Source: Ficedula albicollis
Taxonomy: Eukaryota; Chordata; Aves; Passeriformes; Muscicapidae
Direction: 5' to 3'
DNA: 64,000 bases
Assembly: GCF_000247815.1 (NCBI RefSeq)
Contig: NC_021678.1
Coordinates: forward strand, 6,005,478-6,069,477
Of the stretch, positions 41,601 through 54,738 are shown in pieces; the first letter of the stretch is position 1; every line of letters begins with the position of its first letter. The notes beneath the pieces were generated by a model that saw nothing but the letters and a program-made list of their open reading frames with translations, searched no databases and was not told the origin of the DNA. The position numbers and the translations under genes were made by a program.

Positions 41601-43109
41601 ATAATAGGACAGCAGCCAAGCTTTCAGCACAAATTTACTATCTACTTTCAGCACAGAGATTTCCCAGTCGATCTTCTGTTCCTTAAGCAGATGCACTGCA
41701 GAGCAAATCACCTCAGGAGTGCTCCTGCCACAGCCACACACACCAAACCATGGCAGCCCAAAAAACTGCTCATCTAAGGGATTGCAAAATAGAAGTAATG
41801 ATCTCTTTTATGCACAAGAATTATTAAATAAAGTTACAGCAAAAAACTTGAAATCTATGCTGAGTTCACCTCTCCTCACATTTTAACACATAAAGCAAGT
41901 GCAAATAATGCCATATACTTGTATGTGCAGCTTTATTACCTTAAACTTTTACTTATTGAAGAACAATGCATCACCTATCAAAATGAACTCCAACAGAATA
42001 TAAGTATCGATTTTCTTGCGTGTTGGAGTGCAGTTGGACAAATTAAAATCTCTCTGCCATGGAGCTCAGAATACAAAACAGACGGATTGAAGTGGCAGCA
42101 CAGGTAAGAAAAGGCCGTAAAGGAGTTACAGCTACAGATTGTCATGCAGGGCTTTGTGACGGGCGTAAGCTGCAGATGGCACTTGTTGCTCGGATGGATC
42201 ATCACCGAAGTCATTCCCACCACTGCCCAGAGGTGCTGGTACCCTCAGCAAAGGTGGTGCTCCCCAGCAGAGCCTGCCCAGGGCAGCCCCTGCCTGCGGC
42301 TGGGACAGTGCAGGATGATCTCACCCACCCAGAAAGGAGTCTTCAGGAAACACAAAGGCATTTCTCTTAAGCTAGTCTAAAACCTTCTAAGACTAATGAT
42401 TCAAGTTTACACAAGAATTACTTAATCAAGTAATTAGCCTCACTAAAATTATTTTACCAATTAAGAAGTGCTACCTAAGGATCTGATTACCTATAAAACG
42501 TCCACCCTAACATAGCAATGTTGAAGTTCTGCTCTACCTTTGTATTGACAGTTTTATCACCAATTTCATCATAGTTGGCATTTTAATCCACCTTGTAAAT
42601 GACAAGAATAATTTGTAAATATTTGCATCCATGTCAAGAAAAGTATTTCTTTTTTTATAATATGGTTACTTAAAAGCAACATGGAAAGCAATTATCCCAC
42701 ATCACCAGAGTCAAAATACCAGCTGAAAGTGTAAAGGAATTTTTCCAGTTCACTAATTTTATCTTCATTGTGTACTGATAAGCTAAAATATAAGTACCAT
42801 CAAAAACATTACAATACTTTGCCTCTCTGGGCAATCACTTGGCTCTTAATACAAATTTAAAATGCAAATATTTTTTGATGTATTATAACACATATCCTCA
42901 AAAAGCACATTCAGGCTAAAAGAAGGTTTATTTTATTAACTGAACCTGTCCATTTGATTAAAGGCCACATTATGCGTCGACACATTTTCTTATGTATTTT
43001 TTCACATGTAAATTAGAACACATGACAAAGCACACTGTGAAGCCAACTCTCTATTGTTAACTGAATTCTTTCAAAATGCTCAGTTTCTAGTTTGCTTCTT
43101 TCTTTATAA
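35685..43109. other. Intronic or intergenic stretch without a recognised gene
   Basis: AT-rich DNA between exon 5 and the CR1 copy. It contains the 74-base duplication at 35800-35943. Frames at 37709-38213 and 41514-41741 (minus) and 42059-42370 (plus) were examined. None has both good splice sites and a phase that joins to the neighbouring exons. Positions 42040-42350 are locally richer in GC and CpG, of unknown meaning. Confidence 0.5.
35800..35943. repeat. Two-copy 74-base tandem duplication
   Basis: Copies start at 35800 and 35874 with CTGCTCTGGAAAAACAGTCT and share CACCAAAACGGTACCTGC. The second copy is a few bases shorter. Differences are few. Confidence 0.92.
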
Positions 43110-43259
43110 TACGTATAATTAACTCTTGGTGGCTACAGCAGAAACAAAACTCTGTACATGCACATGCATACGTCTCAATTAGGGTACGTATAATTAACTG
43201 TTGGTGGCTACAGCAGAAACAAAACCCTGTACATGCACATGCATACGTCTCAATTAGGA
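43110..43259. repeat. Two-copy 75-base tandem duplication
   Basis: Copies at 43110-43184 and 43185-43259 share TACGTATAATTAACT, TTGGTGGCTACAGCAGAAAC and CACATGCATACGTCTCAATT, with about three differences. The duplication looks recent. The minus-strand frame over it repeats the same peptide twice and is not a gene. Confidence 0.92.
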
Positions 43260-43617
43260 CTGTGGTCAGACTAGGCATGGCACACAACATTTCTGATTTT
43301 GACTGCTGACTTTAAAGAGTCAGACTCATGTTGCTAATTCAAATTACAAGCGTCAACGTACAAATACCTACACAAAAGTTTTCCTGATTTAACACAACTA
43401 ACTACTTAACCAAGCAATGCATTCACACTTTTTTGAAATCCCAAATTAATTTTGAATATGAGGATCAAAACATCTTAACTCGCAGTCTTTAATCAGCCGT
43501 TTTACATTAGTAATGCAGGGATGTTGACATGAAGCTGCTTTGAGCAATATAAAACATGTGTCACAGTGCACTCGTTAAGTAACTGCATAATGAGTTCCAT
43601 CTATATAAATGACTCAC

Positions 43618-43690
43618 CTCATTACTTATCACAGGTTCTTCTCTACGACCGTGGAAGAGGTATTCATATGCTTTATAGTGTTTAAATAAA
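43618..43690 (-). CDS. CABCOCO1: CABCOCO1 coding exon 5
   Basis: The 73-base exon lies between acceptor TGTTTTTCAG and donor AATGAG|GTGAGT, both near consensus. Its first T completes serine with the AG of exon 4, and 24 codons follow, ending in phase 0. The protein reads SLFKHYKAYEYLFHGRREEP then VISNE. The aromatic, basic SLFKHYKAYEYLF helix continues the conserved core. The next coding exon must start in phase 0, which is the phase of the candidate exons farther down. Confidence 0.87.
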
Positions 43691-46468
43691 CTGAAAAACA
43701 ACATAACATAGACTATCACAGCTGTAAGTTTTTGGAAAGGTAACAGCATTGCAAGTTTTGTTAAAGTAAGAGTTTCCCTCCAGCGTGGTAACATTTCAAA
43801 TTTTAAAAAGAAACAGTTGTTTAACTTCAGATACAACAAGCAGCATATTTAGTTTGAAGGATTTATTATCAGATGACTGTAGAAAGCACAGAGTGATACT
43901 TAAAAATACATCCACTTAGTCCTTATGAAATTGAACTCTGAGAAGACAAAGTTCCACTCTGAAAAAAGTAGTTCCTGAAACACTTATCACTAGGATACTT
44001 AGGCCTTTATTGTCAGCAATAGCGGACAAGAAGGAAACAAAGCCAAATCAGCTTTCAGATTCTGGGATAGGCTGCCAGTGCAGGGAGAAAGTTTGATCTT
44101 GGGAACACCAAAACAATAAAGAATAGAAGTATTCATTCCCTCAAGGTCACTTTGCAACATCAGTGTAGTATTTTCTCAAAGGAAAACTAAAAAACGAAAT
44201 TAACACACAGCAGTTTTGTGTATTACAACAAAAGTTACTTTAAATAGACTTTGTCAATGCCAATCTATTTGTCTTTCTTAAAACACATATGGCTTGGCTT
44301 TCCATTTCACATGTTTTAAATGATTTTCTTTGTTTCCTTTTCTAATGATCAATGATATAGATTTGCTTAACCAGGAGTTTTGTTTGTCACAGTCTGTTAC
44401 AGTTAGTTCATCTCTTACAATCATGATACAGAACTCCTGGATTCTGTCACGTCATTTTGACATACAATTTAAAACACTGCTCTGTGATTTCAGAGCAAGT
44501 CCAGTTTGAAGAATGATTCCAAGAATTTATCGCCGTCCTGCCTGCTGTATCCATGAAAGGTACAGCAATATTTGCAGGGAACATCTGTAACTGGTTCCTG
44601 TGCTTTCTGGCTAGGGACAGAACACAGGTTCTTTTCTTAAGAGACCCATCAGTTGGGTCAGCAATACCCTTGGCTTGGTACCGGCAAGGCCCACGTAAGA
44701 AGGCTGGCTACCATTAGCTAGAGGCTGCCTTCCCTCAAACTCAAACTAATTAAGTCCTTATAGTATTTGTAATTCCATTTAAGTACATTCTTATTGCAGC
44801 ACTTCACCAAAGAATTCCTGGCATGCTTCAGTGGAGACACTGAAATTATGTTTAAAGAGAGCTCAGGACTTAACCTGGAAATGACTCAAACTGATTTATG
44901 TAAATATATGTCCCCTTACATACACACCTGTAATTTGGTAAAATTCTAACGAAGATTACTTGGAAAAAGACAAATATTTTATTAACATCACAGACACACA
45001 GGAAATAAGACATATATCCTTCCAATCAGAATGGCAGAAATTAATATTTCAATTTGTTCTCTTATCCTAGTGCTTTGGAAACAAGCCAGATTTACAGAAC
45101 CTGAAAATCAGGTCTTTTCATGCCCTTTACCCTCCCCAAATGCGTTATGATATTCTTTGGGGATTATGTTATAGGTATATATAATTTAAAATATATACCC
45201 AAAAATATAAGTAATTATTTTTGGCATTTCTGAATTTTATGTCTTTATATTAAAACAGATCTCTGTTCAACCTGGCACCCCCAATCCTGTATGAAGGAAA
45301 ATATTCCTCCATTTAATGCTCTTTAAATCAAATGACAAAAATTAGACATCAGCATTTATTTAGAAAGAACAGTGTAATTTTCTTTCTTGTATCAAGCATT
45401 ATACAAAATGCCTCCTTTTATTTCTATTTGTTGTGAGCAATTTAAAAATTCCATAGCAGTGTTTCTAGCCATTACACAGAAATAATTTTACTTGTGTAAG
45501 TAATATTGTTAAGAATAGGCCCTCTTTATGATGTCATATGAGAATCTGAAGGTGATTAACAGTGACATATTTCCCCAGCTGCACTTCTTCCTGAAAAGGA
45601 AACATCAGGAGCTATGTTGATGTTTTTGCCCAAGGAGACAAGATGAAAAGATGATAACTGTCACCTTCCACCAAACCTGAAGGTGTCATTATAGTTGTCA
45701 TAGTTTGTGCCCATGTGGTTAAGCTTTTGTCCCTTTGAGTTATAAATCCCATGGGTTTACACCTCCATCTGTAAAAATGTGATCTGAACTACAACATGTC
45801 ATACTCTCTGGAGTAGAAAAAAAGCTACAGGCTTATAATTTAAAATTAAACAAACAAAAAATGTATTGAACTAATATATTAATTTGTATTTTAGTAAAAC
45901 TCAAACTATTTCTGACTTCATGAAGTTTAAAGTATACCCAGTTAAGCGTGCTAAGTCCATTCTTATTTAGAAAAAAATATTCCAGTGACTGAAATAATGG
46001 ATTGCATAAACAGGAAACATATGATACATTTCAGGGTACGTGTGTACATCCATGATATTGCCACAGTACACATTTGTAATAAATTGAGCAGTTTGGACAT
46101 ACAACCACATATTTGGTGGCCAAAATAGCATTGTGCTGCAAAAGTTTTGCAGCTTGATTGTATTCCTTTCCAGCTAATACTTTGATGGAAGTAGGATGGA
46201 GCACCTAATCTCTTGGACGAAATTCTTCTGACTGTGAAGGAATTACTTCGTGGACAAGATATCTCTCAATGGATAATTTACACAAGAGCTATAGGCATGC
46301 TATTTGGAAAGAACATTTGTTCCATATAAATATACAAAAGACAGACAGGAAGACAGACGTAAAAGGAGTTGAGACATCTTAAGTTCCAAGTTTCCTTTTA
46401 GTTTAGGGCTAGTACTTGGCAGGACATTAGTCTGCCTTCACTATAGAAATTTGAGATTTCAAGAGATG

Positions 46469-46521
46469 TTCTTATTTCTTATCTCTTATTCTTATTTCTT
46501 ACTTCTTATTCTTATTTCTTA
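46469..46521. repeat. 20-base tandem repeat, about 2.6 copies, pyrimidine-rich
   Basis: The unit starts TTCTTATTTCTTA. Copies begin at 46469, 46489 and 46509, the last being partial. The tract is almost pure pyrimidine plus A. Confidence 0.85.
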
Positions 46522-47707
46522 AGTGTTTTCTATTTTCCATGAAAAAGAAACAAATGAAAAAATCAGAGAGCAGGAGAAAGAGACATATTTTATAGCCCAA
46601 TTGTAAGAGAAATTGCCTGCAATGGGTTGAAATCCCCATCTGAATCTAAGTACTCTAAACTGGAAGGCTAATAGCTACCCTAGTATTTTGCCTTTCTTCA
46701 AGAGAAAATACTTCTCTGCATTCAGGAAAATACTCTAAAAACCCCCTCTTTGTTGTGTTAAACTTTTCCTAAAGAACAGTCAGAATTTCCCAACAAATAT
46801 ACATATGGATCAGTCACAATCTTACTCAGTTTTTATGTCTGTCTGCCACATATCCCCCCACCCTCTGTCACCCCCATTTGGGTCAGAAAATGGGCTAAAA
46901 GGCTGCACCTGCAGTAGAGTGGATGAGCATATACTACAGGAGCAACTTACCAATTTTCCATCTCCTTGCCCCTGACATTCATGGATGGTTAAACAGTTTG
47001 AGAACCATTCCGTCCATCATGTACTGCAAACAGGGGTATGTCAGCACAGCCACTGCCTTAATCATGGCATTCCAGGGGTTAACTGTACACATTACTATAC
47101 AGTAAAAACTTTATACAGGGGCATTACTATTGCTATCAGACTCAGTATTTTACTCAAATAAATAACAAATTTACTGCTGTTAGCATCTCTTTCTGTGTCT
47201 CCATTTAAAAGCTGAGACATGTCACAAAACCTTTTAATGTACATACTGGACTTCTGCTGATTTTGAAATGAAACATTTTTATGACTCCTATATGATCAGA
47301 ATCTTAATTCTGTAAGCAAAAAACTTTAAATTACTTCAGTCCACTATAACTGTCAAGGCCAGACAAATACTTAGAGTAACAGACTCTAGATACGACCTAA
47401 ATAAGACAAATAAGACCTGCAATTTTATTCAGATGGAATCTAAAAGCAGCTTTTAAAAGCAAAACAAGAATATTGTCCATACAACTGTTTTCTTCAAACA
47501 AAATCTAAAAGGAATATTTTCAGCATAATCTTTAATCTTACTTTTTGATAAACTTCCAGTTTAAATTTATTTTCTGGGCTTTGACACCTGAGGCCAGATC
47601 TTTACTGCTCCTTGCATATTCTCTCTTCTTTTTCATGATTTAAAGTTTGATGTTTGCAGTATGTTGACACAGTAGGAAGATACCAGTAAAATAATAGCAA
47701 AATATTA

Positions 47708-47766
47708 GTGATAGTAGTAGTAGTGTAATAATAAAAAATGTGTTGATGTTGTTGTTCTTGTTGTCA
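47708..47766. repeat. Imperfect trinucleotide microsatellite (AGT and TTG)
   Basis: A GATAGTAGTAGTAGTG tract is followed, after an AT-rich spacer, by GTTGATGTTGTTGTTCTTGT. Low-complexity intronic sequence. Confidence 0.75.
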
Positions 47767-47863
47767 CTGTTATTTTATCAGTCATTTTCACAATTAGAAA
47801 TATCCAATATATTTCATTATATTAGATTACTGAAACAAGAAGAGATTCTGTAGAAATAAATAC

Positions 47864-48008
47864 CTGGTAACCAAGTAATCAATGATTGCTTTGGCTTGCT
47901 CAATGCTGAATAAATTCAGGTCACCTCTTTCTTCAGACTCAGTTTCTCCTATTCCAGACATTGCTCTTTCAAGTTCTTTTAAATTCTCTCCCAATGTCAT
48001 ATGTTTCC
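47864..48008 (-). CDS. CABCOCO1: CABCOCO1 coding exon 4
   Basis: The 145-base exon lies between acceptor TTATTTTGCAG and donor ACCAG|GTATTT. Two bases complete a glycine split with exon 3, 47 codons follow, and AG is carried to exon 5. The protein reads GKHMTLGENLKELERAMSGI, then an acidic ETESEERGD linker, then LFSIEQAKAIIDYLVT. The pattern of a charged helix, acidic linker and second helix fits a small helical or coiled-coil protein; the family name refers to calcium binding and coiled coil. No canonical EF-hand loop is obvious in this segment. Confidence 0.87.
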
Positions 48009-51000
48009 CTGCAAAATAATCCCAAAGAAGAAAAACCATGTATAAACATGCCAGGGTGGGAAGGGGTTTTGTGGTCCATTTTAATTATAAGACTTATTGA
48101 AGTTTTAGTTATGACCCACCACTTAAAAACTTAGAAACCAACACCACTCAAATGCTTTTATTGCCATTATTCTCATCAATAAAGTGTCCATTAAAATTAC
48201 ACCACAAAAACACCACTCCGCCTGCAAAATGGAAGGATCACAATAATGGATGTTCAAGATACTACAGCTTCACCTCTTATCTATGCTGAGAGATCCACAG
48301 GCAGAATAATATGCAAATTTGAGAGGCAGAGAATGTTTTTCTTTAAAATAGCCTACTGCTTATGAATTATAAAAGATTATTCTTCTGACCATGCCCCTTG
48401 CAATATAAGCCATTAATACAGGAACAGATATTAAAAAGGGTGAAGAATATTCTAAAGTGCTTTCAGTCACAATAGATTAAACATGAATATGCATAAGACC
48501 CTGCATGTATCATCAAACTTGGAGACATTTTTGCATCCTTCCAAACCAGATAATTACTTCATATTTTTACCCTGGAAATCAAAACCAAATGCCAAAACAG
48601 GTTGGAATTAGAATTTAAATTCTGTTTGATAACTGTCTTGACAAAAAGAACAATCTGAAATTTATCAGTGCTTGCTGAACCTATAAAAAGGAAGGATTCA
48701 TCTTTCTGATTTGCAGTGTCTGCCACCATAGAACCATGGGATGTTAAAAAAAAGAGATTCAAATACAATTTATATTTTAGTTTTATGTCTAAAAAAATCT
48801 GTAGAAAAAAATGGGGGAATATCCAACAGTGGTGAAATAGATCAATTTTCCTCCTTGATTTATGTCTCTACTGATACACTCCTTGGCTTTTTTGTACAGA
48901 AAACAAATTAAAATACTTGAAAGACTTCTGTTCTTTTATAGTTTTGCCCTTTAGTGGCACAGTAATCAAAGGCCTGAAAATTTTACCTCACTTTTCAGTA
49001 AGAAAGGCAGCACAATATAAATAACCATATGGGAAGGAACAAGAAACACAAAGATGGCAGAGAAAACAGAAGCCATAGGAAATGAGGAAAAGCAACACAA
49101 CCAGAAATATCACCCTTTGTAGGGAAGCAAAGGCACATAACAGTATCACTGAGGCCCAGAGTCTGTTGTCAATTCATCCAAATCTTCTCTTTTGTCTGCA
49201 CACCTGATTTTCAGTCCCTACCACCTGTCTCAGGAAGACTCATGCAGCTCTTCCAGGAGATAAGGAGCACTTTACCTTCAATGGATAGAAGAGAATCAAA
49301 TCATACAACTCATTCTGACTCCCCATCAAGCAAGGCCTCCAGTTTTCCTTGCTGCTTTACCAGCCCTAAATGCATTTCCACTACCCTCCTTCTCTAAATC
49401 CATTCTTCCTGCTCAATGCTACTCTATTATGGCCAAGTCGGCTTAATTCTCCAGGATGATTTGGTCCAGTGATGCTATGCTATTATGGCCAAGTCAGCTT
49501 AATTCTCCAGGATGATTTGGTCCAGTGCAGGGAAATGAAAAGAAGGTGTCTTAATATAAGACATTGGAATTTTGCTTTTAGTTGAAATGTTTGGTAATTA
49601 CAAGAAAATTTATCTCAGTCCTGGGCTGTGAAGCAAATATAAGAAGTTTCCTGCAAGCATCTAAAAATGACATTTTCTTTCTCTAAAAACCACGTTTATC
49701 TTAGCCAAATCTAAATTGATTTTCACAGGACAGCGAAAAATCAAATTCTCAACATTTGCTTGCCAAACCTTTATCTTTACCTCAAAGCACTGGGGCAGAA
49801 GACCTGTTAAAAAAAAAAGACACAAAACATGTTCTTTTTCCCACAGCCTTTGTCTGCCCACTGAACTGGTTCAGTTGCAGTTTTGTATATAAAAAATCAT
49901 CACAAGCAGAAAGGGCCATGGAAAATTTCAGCTTAAAGAGTTAAAACTTTGGCAAAGCTTTATGCAACTAAGATGACATTCCTGAAAAATGTCAGTCAGC
50001 TTTAATAACTGGTTGTGCTACCAGCCTGCCGCGTACACATGTATTACACGGTCTCATGAAACTAATTTCTGATGGGTTTCCGTTCTGCTCCATTGTTATA
50101 GTAATATAGCTAGCATATGTTAAGACACTTTCTCATTGGAAACAGGAAGGACAACTGGAATTCCAATGATCATAAAGCACGTACGTATTCTGTCAAAATT
50201 CCAAGTTGGAAAGGCCCTTGAACTAAATTACAGTGAAAGAGTATAATAGCAATTATGAGTTTGATTTCAAATATTCGCCTTCTCTTTTGAATGAAACTGC
50301 TGAGTCCTTTCACTCTTCTTCTGGGATGGACTTTTCTCAACATAATCACCTTCACAGTGAATGTTAAGGAAGCATTAGAATCTGACAAAGAAGGTTTCAG
50401 AGGACAGGGCTATCATCTTTTTCTGGATATTCCATTCCCACTAGACCAAGGTTTGTGGCAAATTTTCTCAGCCACAGAAGCCACAGTCTGTTCATTGACA
50501 TTTTTCATCTTCAGCAGCAATGCCAGTTTACTTCCCTCACCAGTCCTTAGTTAACACATATTTTGCACTTCAGCCAGAAGTGCAGCATTTGCCATATAGA
50601 AAGCTGAGAGTTGACCTCCAAGAATTAAAAAAGATGTAATTCACCTGCTGTAATACTACAGGATGTACTGAATATCTCAAACAGTGGAGAAATGTGCCCA
50701 AGGCTGCAGTGAGTCAGTCACTGAGAAAGCTGGAATTTAGGAGCAACTTGCTTTCACTCTACTGTAATTATTATTTTTTATACCATAGCAAAGAAAAGGT
50801 CTCTTCAGGACCTGGCCTACTTGTACCATGTACTGTACAAATAAAGAAGGAGGAATATTCTACTCAAAAGACTTGAGATCTGCCAGTAAGAATTATTTTC
50901 ATGCACAAGGTCTAACATACCAACACACCAGTTCGAGAGGAAAATAAATAATTTCACAATTACTTGCAATTAAATATCACTTTATTAAAATGGCTGGGAA

Positions 51001-51054
51001 ACATTCTTGCCTTCCACTTTAGATATTTATTTTGTAATTCTTAATTATACATAC
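48009..51054 (-). other. CABCOCO1 intron between exons 3 and 4
   Basis: AT-rich intron. It contains the two-copy 56-base duplication at 49417-49528. I see no other exon or RNA gene. The frame at 50291-50554 (plus) has no recognisable motif. Confidence 0.65.
49417..49528. repeat. Two-copy 56-base tandem duplication
   Basis: Copies at 49417-49472 and 49473-49528 share CTATTATGGCCAAGTC and TTAATTCTCCAGGATGATTT with only a few differences. The duplication is intronic. Confidence 0.9.
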
Positions 51055-51224
51055 CACTGAGGTTCTCCAAGGCAAAATTTAATAGATCCATGAATCCTGA
51101 GAGCTGCATAAGACTGAAGTTCATTTCTTTAGCCCACCAAAATCCTGCAGTATAATAATCTAGTAAAATAGCTTCTTTCAAAGATGTCTTTAGTTGTGTA
51201 AGATTCAGAAATTCTTCCATCTTC
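51055..51224 (-). CDS. CABCOCO1: CABCOCO1 coding exon 3, conserved core
   Basis: The 170-base exon lies between acceptor GGTTTTTTAG and donor AGTG|GTATGT. Its first base completes the split lysine from exon 2; 56 whole codons follow, and one base is carried to exon 4. The encoded segment includes KMEEFLNLTQLKTSLKEA and LLDYYTAGFWWAKEMNF, then a helical stretch ending in LENLS. The DYY-x-x-GFWWAKEMNF block is the signature by which I recognise the CABCOCO1/C10orf107 family. There are no stops, and the phase is consistent on both sides. This exon is the best evidence that the gene is real and intact in the core. Confidence 0.88.
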
Positions 51225-54108
51225 CTAAAAAACCAAAAATTGCAGAGGAAAATAATGAAGTTAAAAAATAAATTACAGATTCCAAAGTCTTACTTGGTCT
51301 GCATGCAATTAAATCTATAACATTTGTTTAGTTGCTATATTATTCATTTGTGCATATGCACATAATTGCTTGAATTTAGCTGCATCAATTCCTAGATTAC
51401 ATTTATGATCAGAGGATTAATCAAAAAGTAAACAACTACTTGCAGGTTTCAGCAGACACTACTGAAGTGTCAAGATATGACTAACAAAAGAACAAAAATT
51501 AGAGCATTACAAAACCAAAGAGAAATACACTGAAAATTCCAGAGAAAAAGAGTGGTTCATCAGGAATCGGTTTGTGGGATGAAATAACACTTCTAGTCTC
51601 CATTTTCCACTATCGTGTTTTCACTTTCATTTAGATAATTTTACAGTAGTAATAAGGTTTTGTTTCCATTTCAAGATTATTTTTCATGTGGCCTCTGACA
51701 AAAAATTACATCTGAAAATTAATGTAAATACTATGATATATAATTACTGAAAGTAGCTAAAATATTTAGACGCTTAAATTGCACTTCCATAATGTTCAAA
51801 ACAAAAGAGCCGCATCCCATTTTACTGGCTCACGATGAAAATTTTTCCATGTACTTTAACTGCAAAATTTATGAAAAAATACACTCCTTTGTAGAAGGTT
51901 ATACTGCTGCTGACACATTTATGTCTACTCTTTCCAAACACAGAATTAGTTACATCTTTTATAATAACTGTGTGCTTTTTTCCACATGAAGAGAGGGGAT
52001 TTGGGCTAGAACTTGGTTTCAATTCTTCCAGTATAGCTTCGGCCATGTCTCAGGTAGTTAAGTTTTACATTAAAGCAATCTTTGGCTTCTTAACTACAGC
52101 TGAGGATACAAATGCCAGCAATCACGGTTTCTAGTCCCCTGTAAAAAAGCAAGGTCCTCCCAAGCCCTGCTGCCTTCTTATTCCTTCCTAAGAAGGACAT
52201 TAGTATCAGACGTACTGATCACAGCCATTAGATTTTCAGGGGTTTCACCGACACAGTACAGATACACTGTCAAATGGGATGAGTTTCTTTCTTTAATTAA
52301 AGCCTCAATAGCTAACAGAGTAAAGCATATAATCCAATTAGTTTTGTTTAAAACACATATGCCTTTGTTCTACATGACAAATTTGTATGGCTGCAGACAT
52401 GCAAGTCGGTTAAAAACACTTAACTGTGTCCTGGAATAGAAGTGGAATATGGCCAGCTGAACTTTCCAAGGTTTGAAACAGTCCATATCCTCTCTCTCTG
52501 AAGCTTCTGCCAAGTCTGTGTTCTCATAATCAGAGCTTCTCAGGGATTTAGATTTTCTCGGACTCTACTAACTATACCAGTGCTCATCTTTTCAATACTC
52601 TGTAAGGCATGTCACTGACAACAGTGTCTGTACATGACTGCGAAATGATGGGGCAGACAGATTTCGTAGTTACCCTCCCTTGCTTCTTCTTTCTTCATAG
52701 GGCTCAAGTCTTATGAAGATGGACAGCAGTACAAAACTCCCTGATAGATGTGAATGCAGGACACCAAAACTCTCACACTGAATCAGATCTATTCTGATTT
52801 TCTAACCTTAGCTGTGGCCTTCAAACTGCTCTTGTAAATAGACACAGTGCACTGTGGTAAACAACATGTTAATGCTGCTGTTAAACTGCTAAGTGTGCAT
52901 AAAATACCCTGCAACTGTGCACCTTCCAGTCAGATGCAGTATATACTTTATACCCCTTGTACAGTCTGTATAAAAAATATATATGTGATCAGGTGAGACT
53001 AAAAGAGCATATGATCTTTCAGCACTTTTCTTTTTAATCTTAATGAGAAAGTTGCACAAAGAATTGTGTCGTTAAGCATATTTTAGTCACCATGAGTTGT
53101 ACACTTCAGTCTCCTCTAAATTTAAAGTGGCCTATTGTGCAAGAGAAAACAGGAAATGAAAGAATTTTTGTATTATTATTTGACGGTAGCAAATTTTCTT
53201 TCCAGTTTTCTTAAAAAAAAAATCCCAGAAAGATCTTTTCTTCCTAGAAGAGGAAGAACAGAATGTGTTTCAGGAATATTTTAGTCTCTATTAAATGGTT
53301 ACCTATTCAGAAGAACAAAGCTGAATTTTATACACCCCCCACCTCTTCCTTCCAAAACTAGACCAGCAGACCAGTCCTTTGGCTTTCAATTCCCTAAAAA
53401 CCTGCTAGCAGACACAAGTGCTCCTAAATAATTCTTGCACTTCTGAAAAGTCCCATCTTTCAAATATAAATCTAGGCTTCCAGGTTGAACTCCTGGCCTC
53501 CTAAATTTAGCTGCTATTAAACACTACTAACAAGGGAGAATGTTGGTACAGGAAAGACAAAGACAGCCTGACATCAGAAGTTTGGTTGCCTCCTATTTCC
53601 CCAGTGCACCATAATGGCAACCCACCAATGCCTTCTTAAGCTTTCCATCCCTTGTTGAACCTTTAAGACCTTTTTGACTTTTTTGTAACTCATGTTACAA
53701 TCTTGAGTAGAATCTCGAATGTTTTAGCAAAAAAATTTACCCAGTGAGACTTATAAAAAAAAGCTCAGTATCAGCCTGTTCTTATTTATATCTTAGTACT
53801 TTGTTTACAGCATATTTAAAGGTATTGTAAATTCAGAAACCATGACAAAGTGAAATACAAGTGGAAAAAAAGGAGTCTAAGCAAAATAAACAGACATGGG
53901 AAAAACAGTAAACCAGAGTAGATCTGAGATCAAAAGTACTTCTTCCATCTTTTGTGAATAATATTAAATACCAATGGTTTAACTGAATATTTAAAGACTA
54001 ATGACATACCCATCACAAAAGAAAACTAACAAATAGTCTGCAATTCTTATTATTCTTATATGAATATTATATTATATGGGTCCCAGCATTGCTGTCATTG
54101 CTACTTAC
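51225..54108 (-). other. CABCOCO1 intron between exons 2 and 3
   Basis: This is AT-rich intron with consensus ends: GTAAGT at the donor and TTTTTTAG at the acceptor. I see no further exon, RNA gene or clear transposon in it. Confidence 0.7.

Positions 54109-54738
<630 letters not shown>

Larger units (their letters stand above)
43691..47863 (-). other. CABCOCO1 intron between exons 4 and 5
   Basis: AT-rich intron with a 20-base tandem repeat at 46469-46521 and an AGT/TTG microsatellite near 47708-47766. No exon, RNA gene or clear transposon is visible. Confidence 0.65.

Noticed and set aside
41514..41741. Minus-strand frame considered as the exon after CABCOCO1 exon 5
   Set aside because: In the required phase 0 the best acceptor leads to a stop after three codons.
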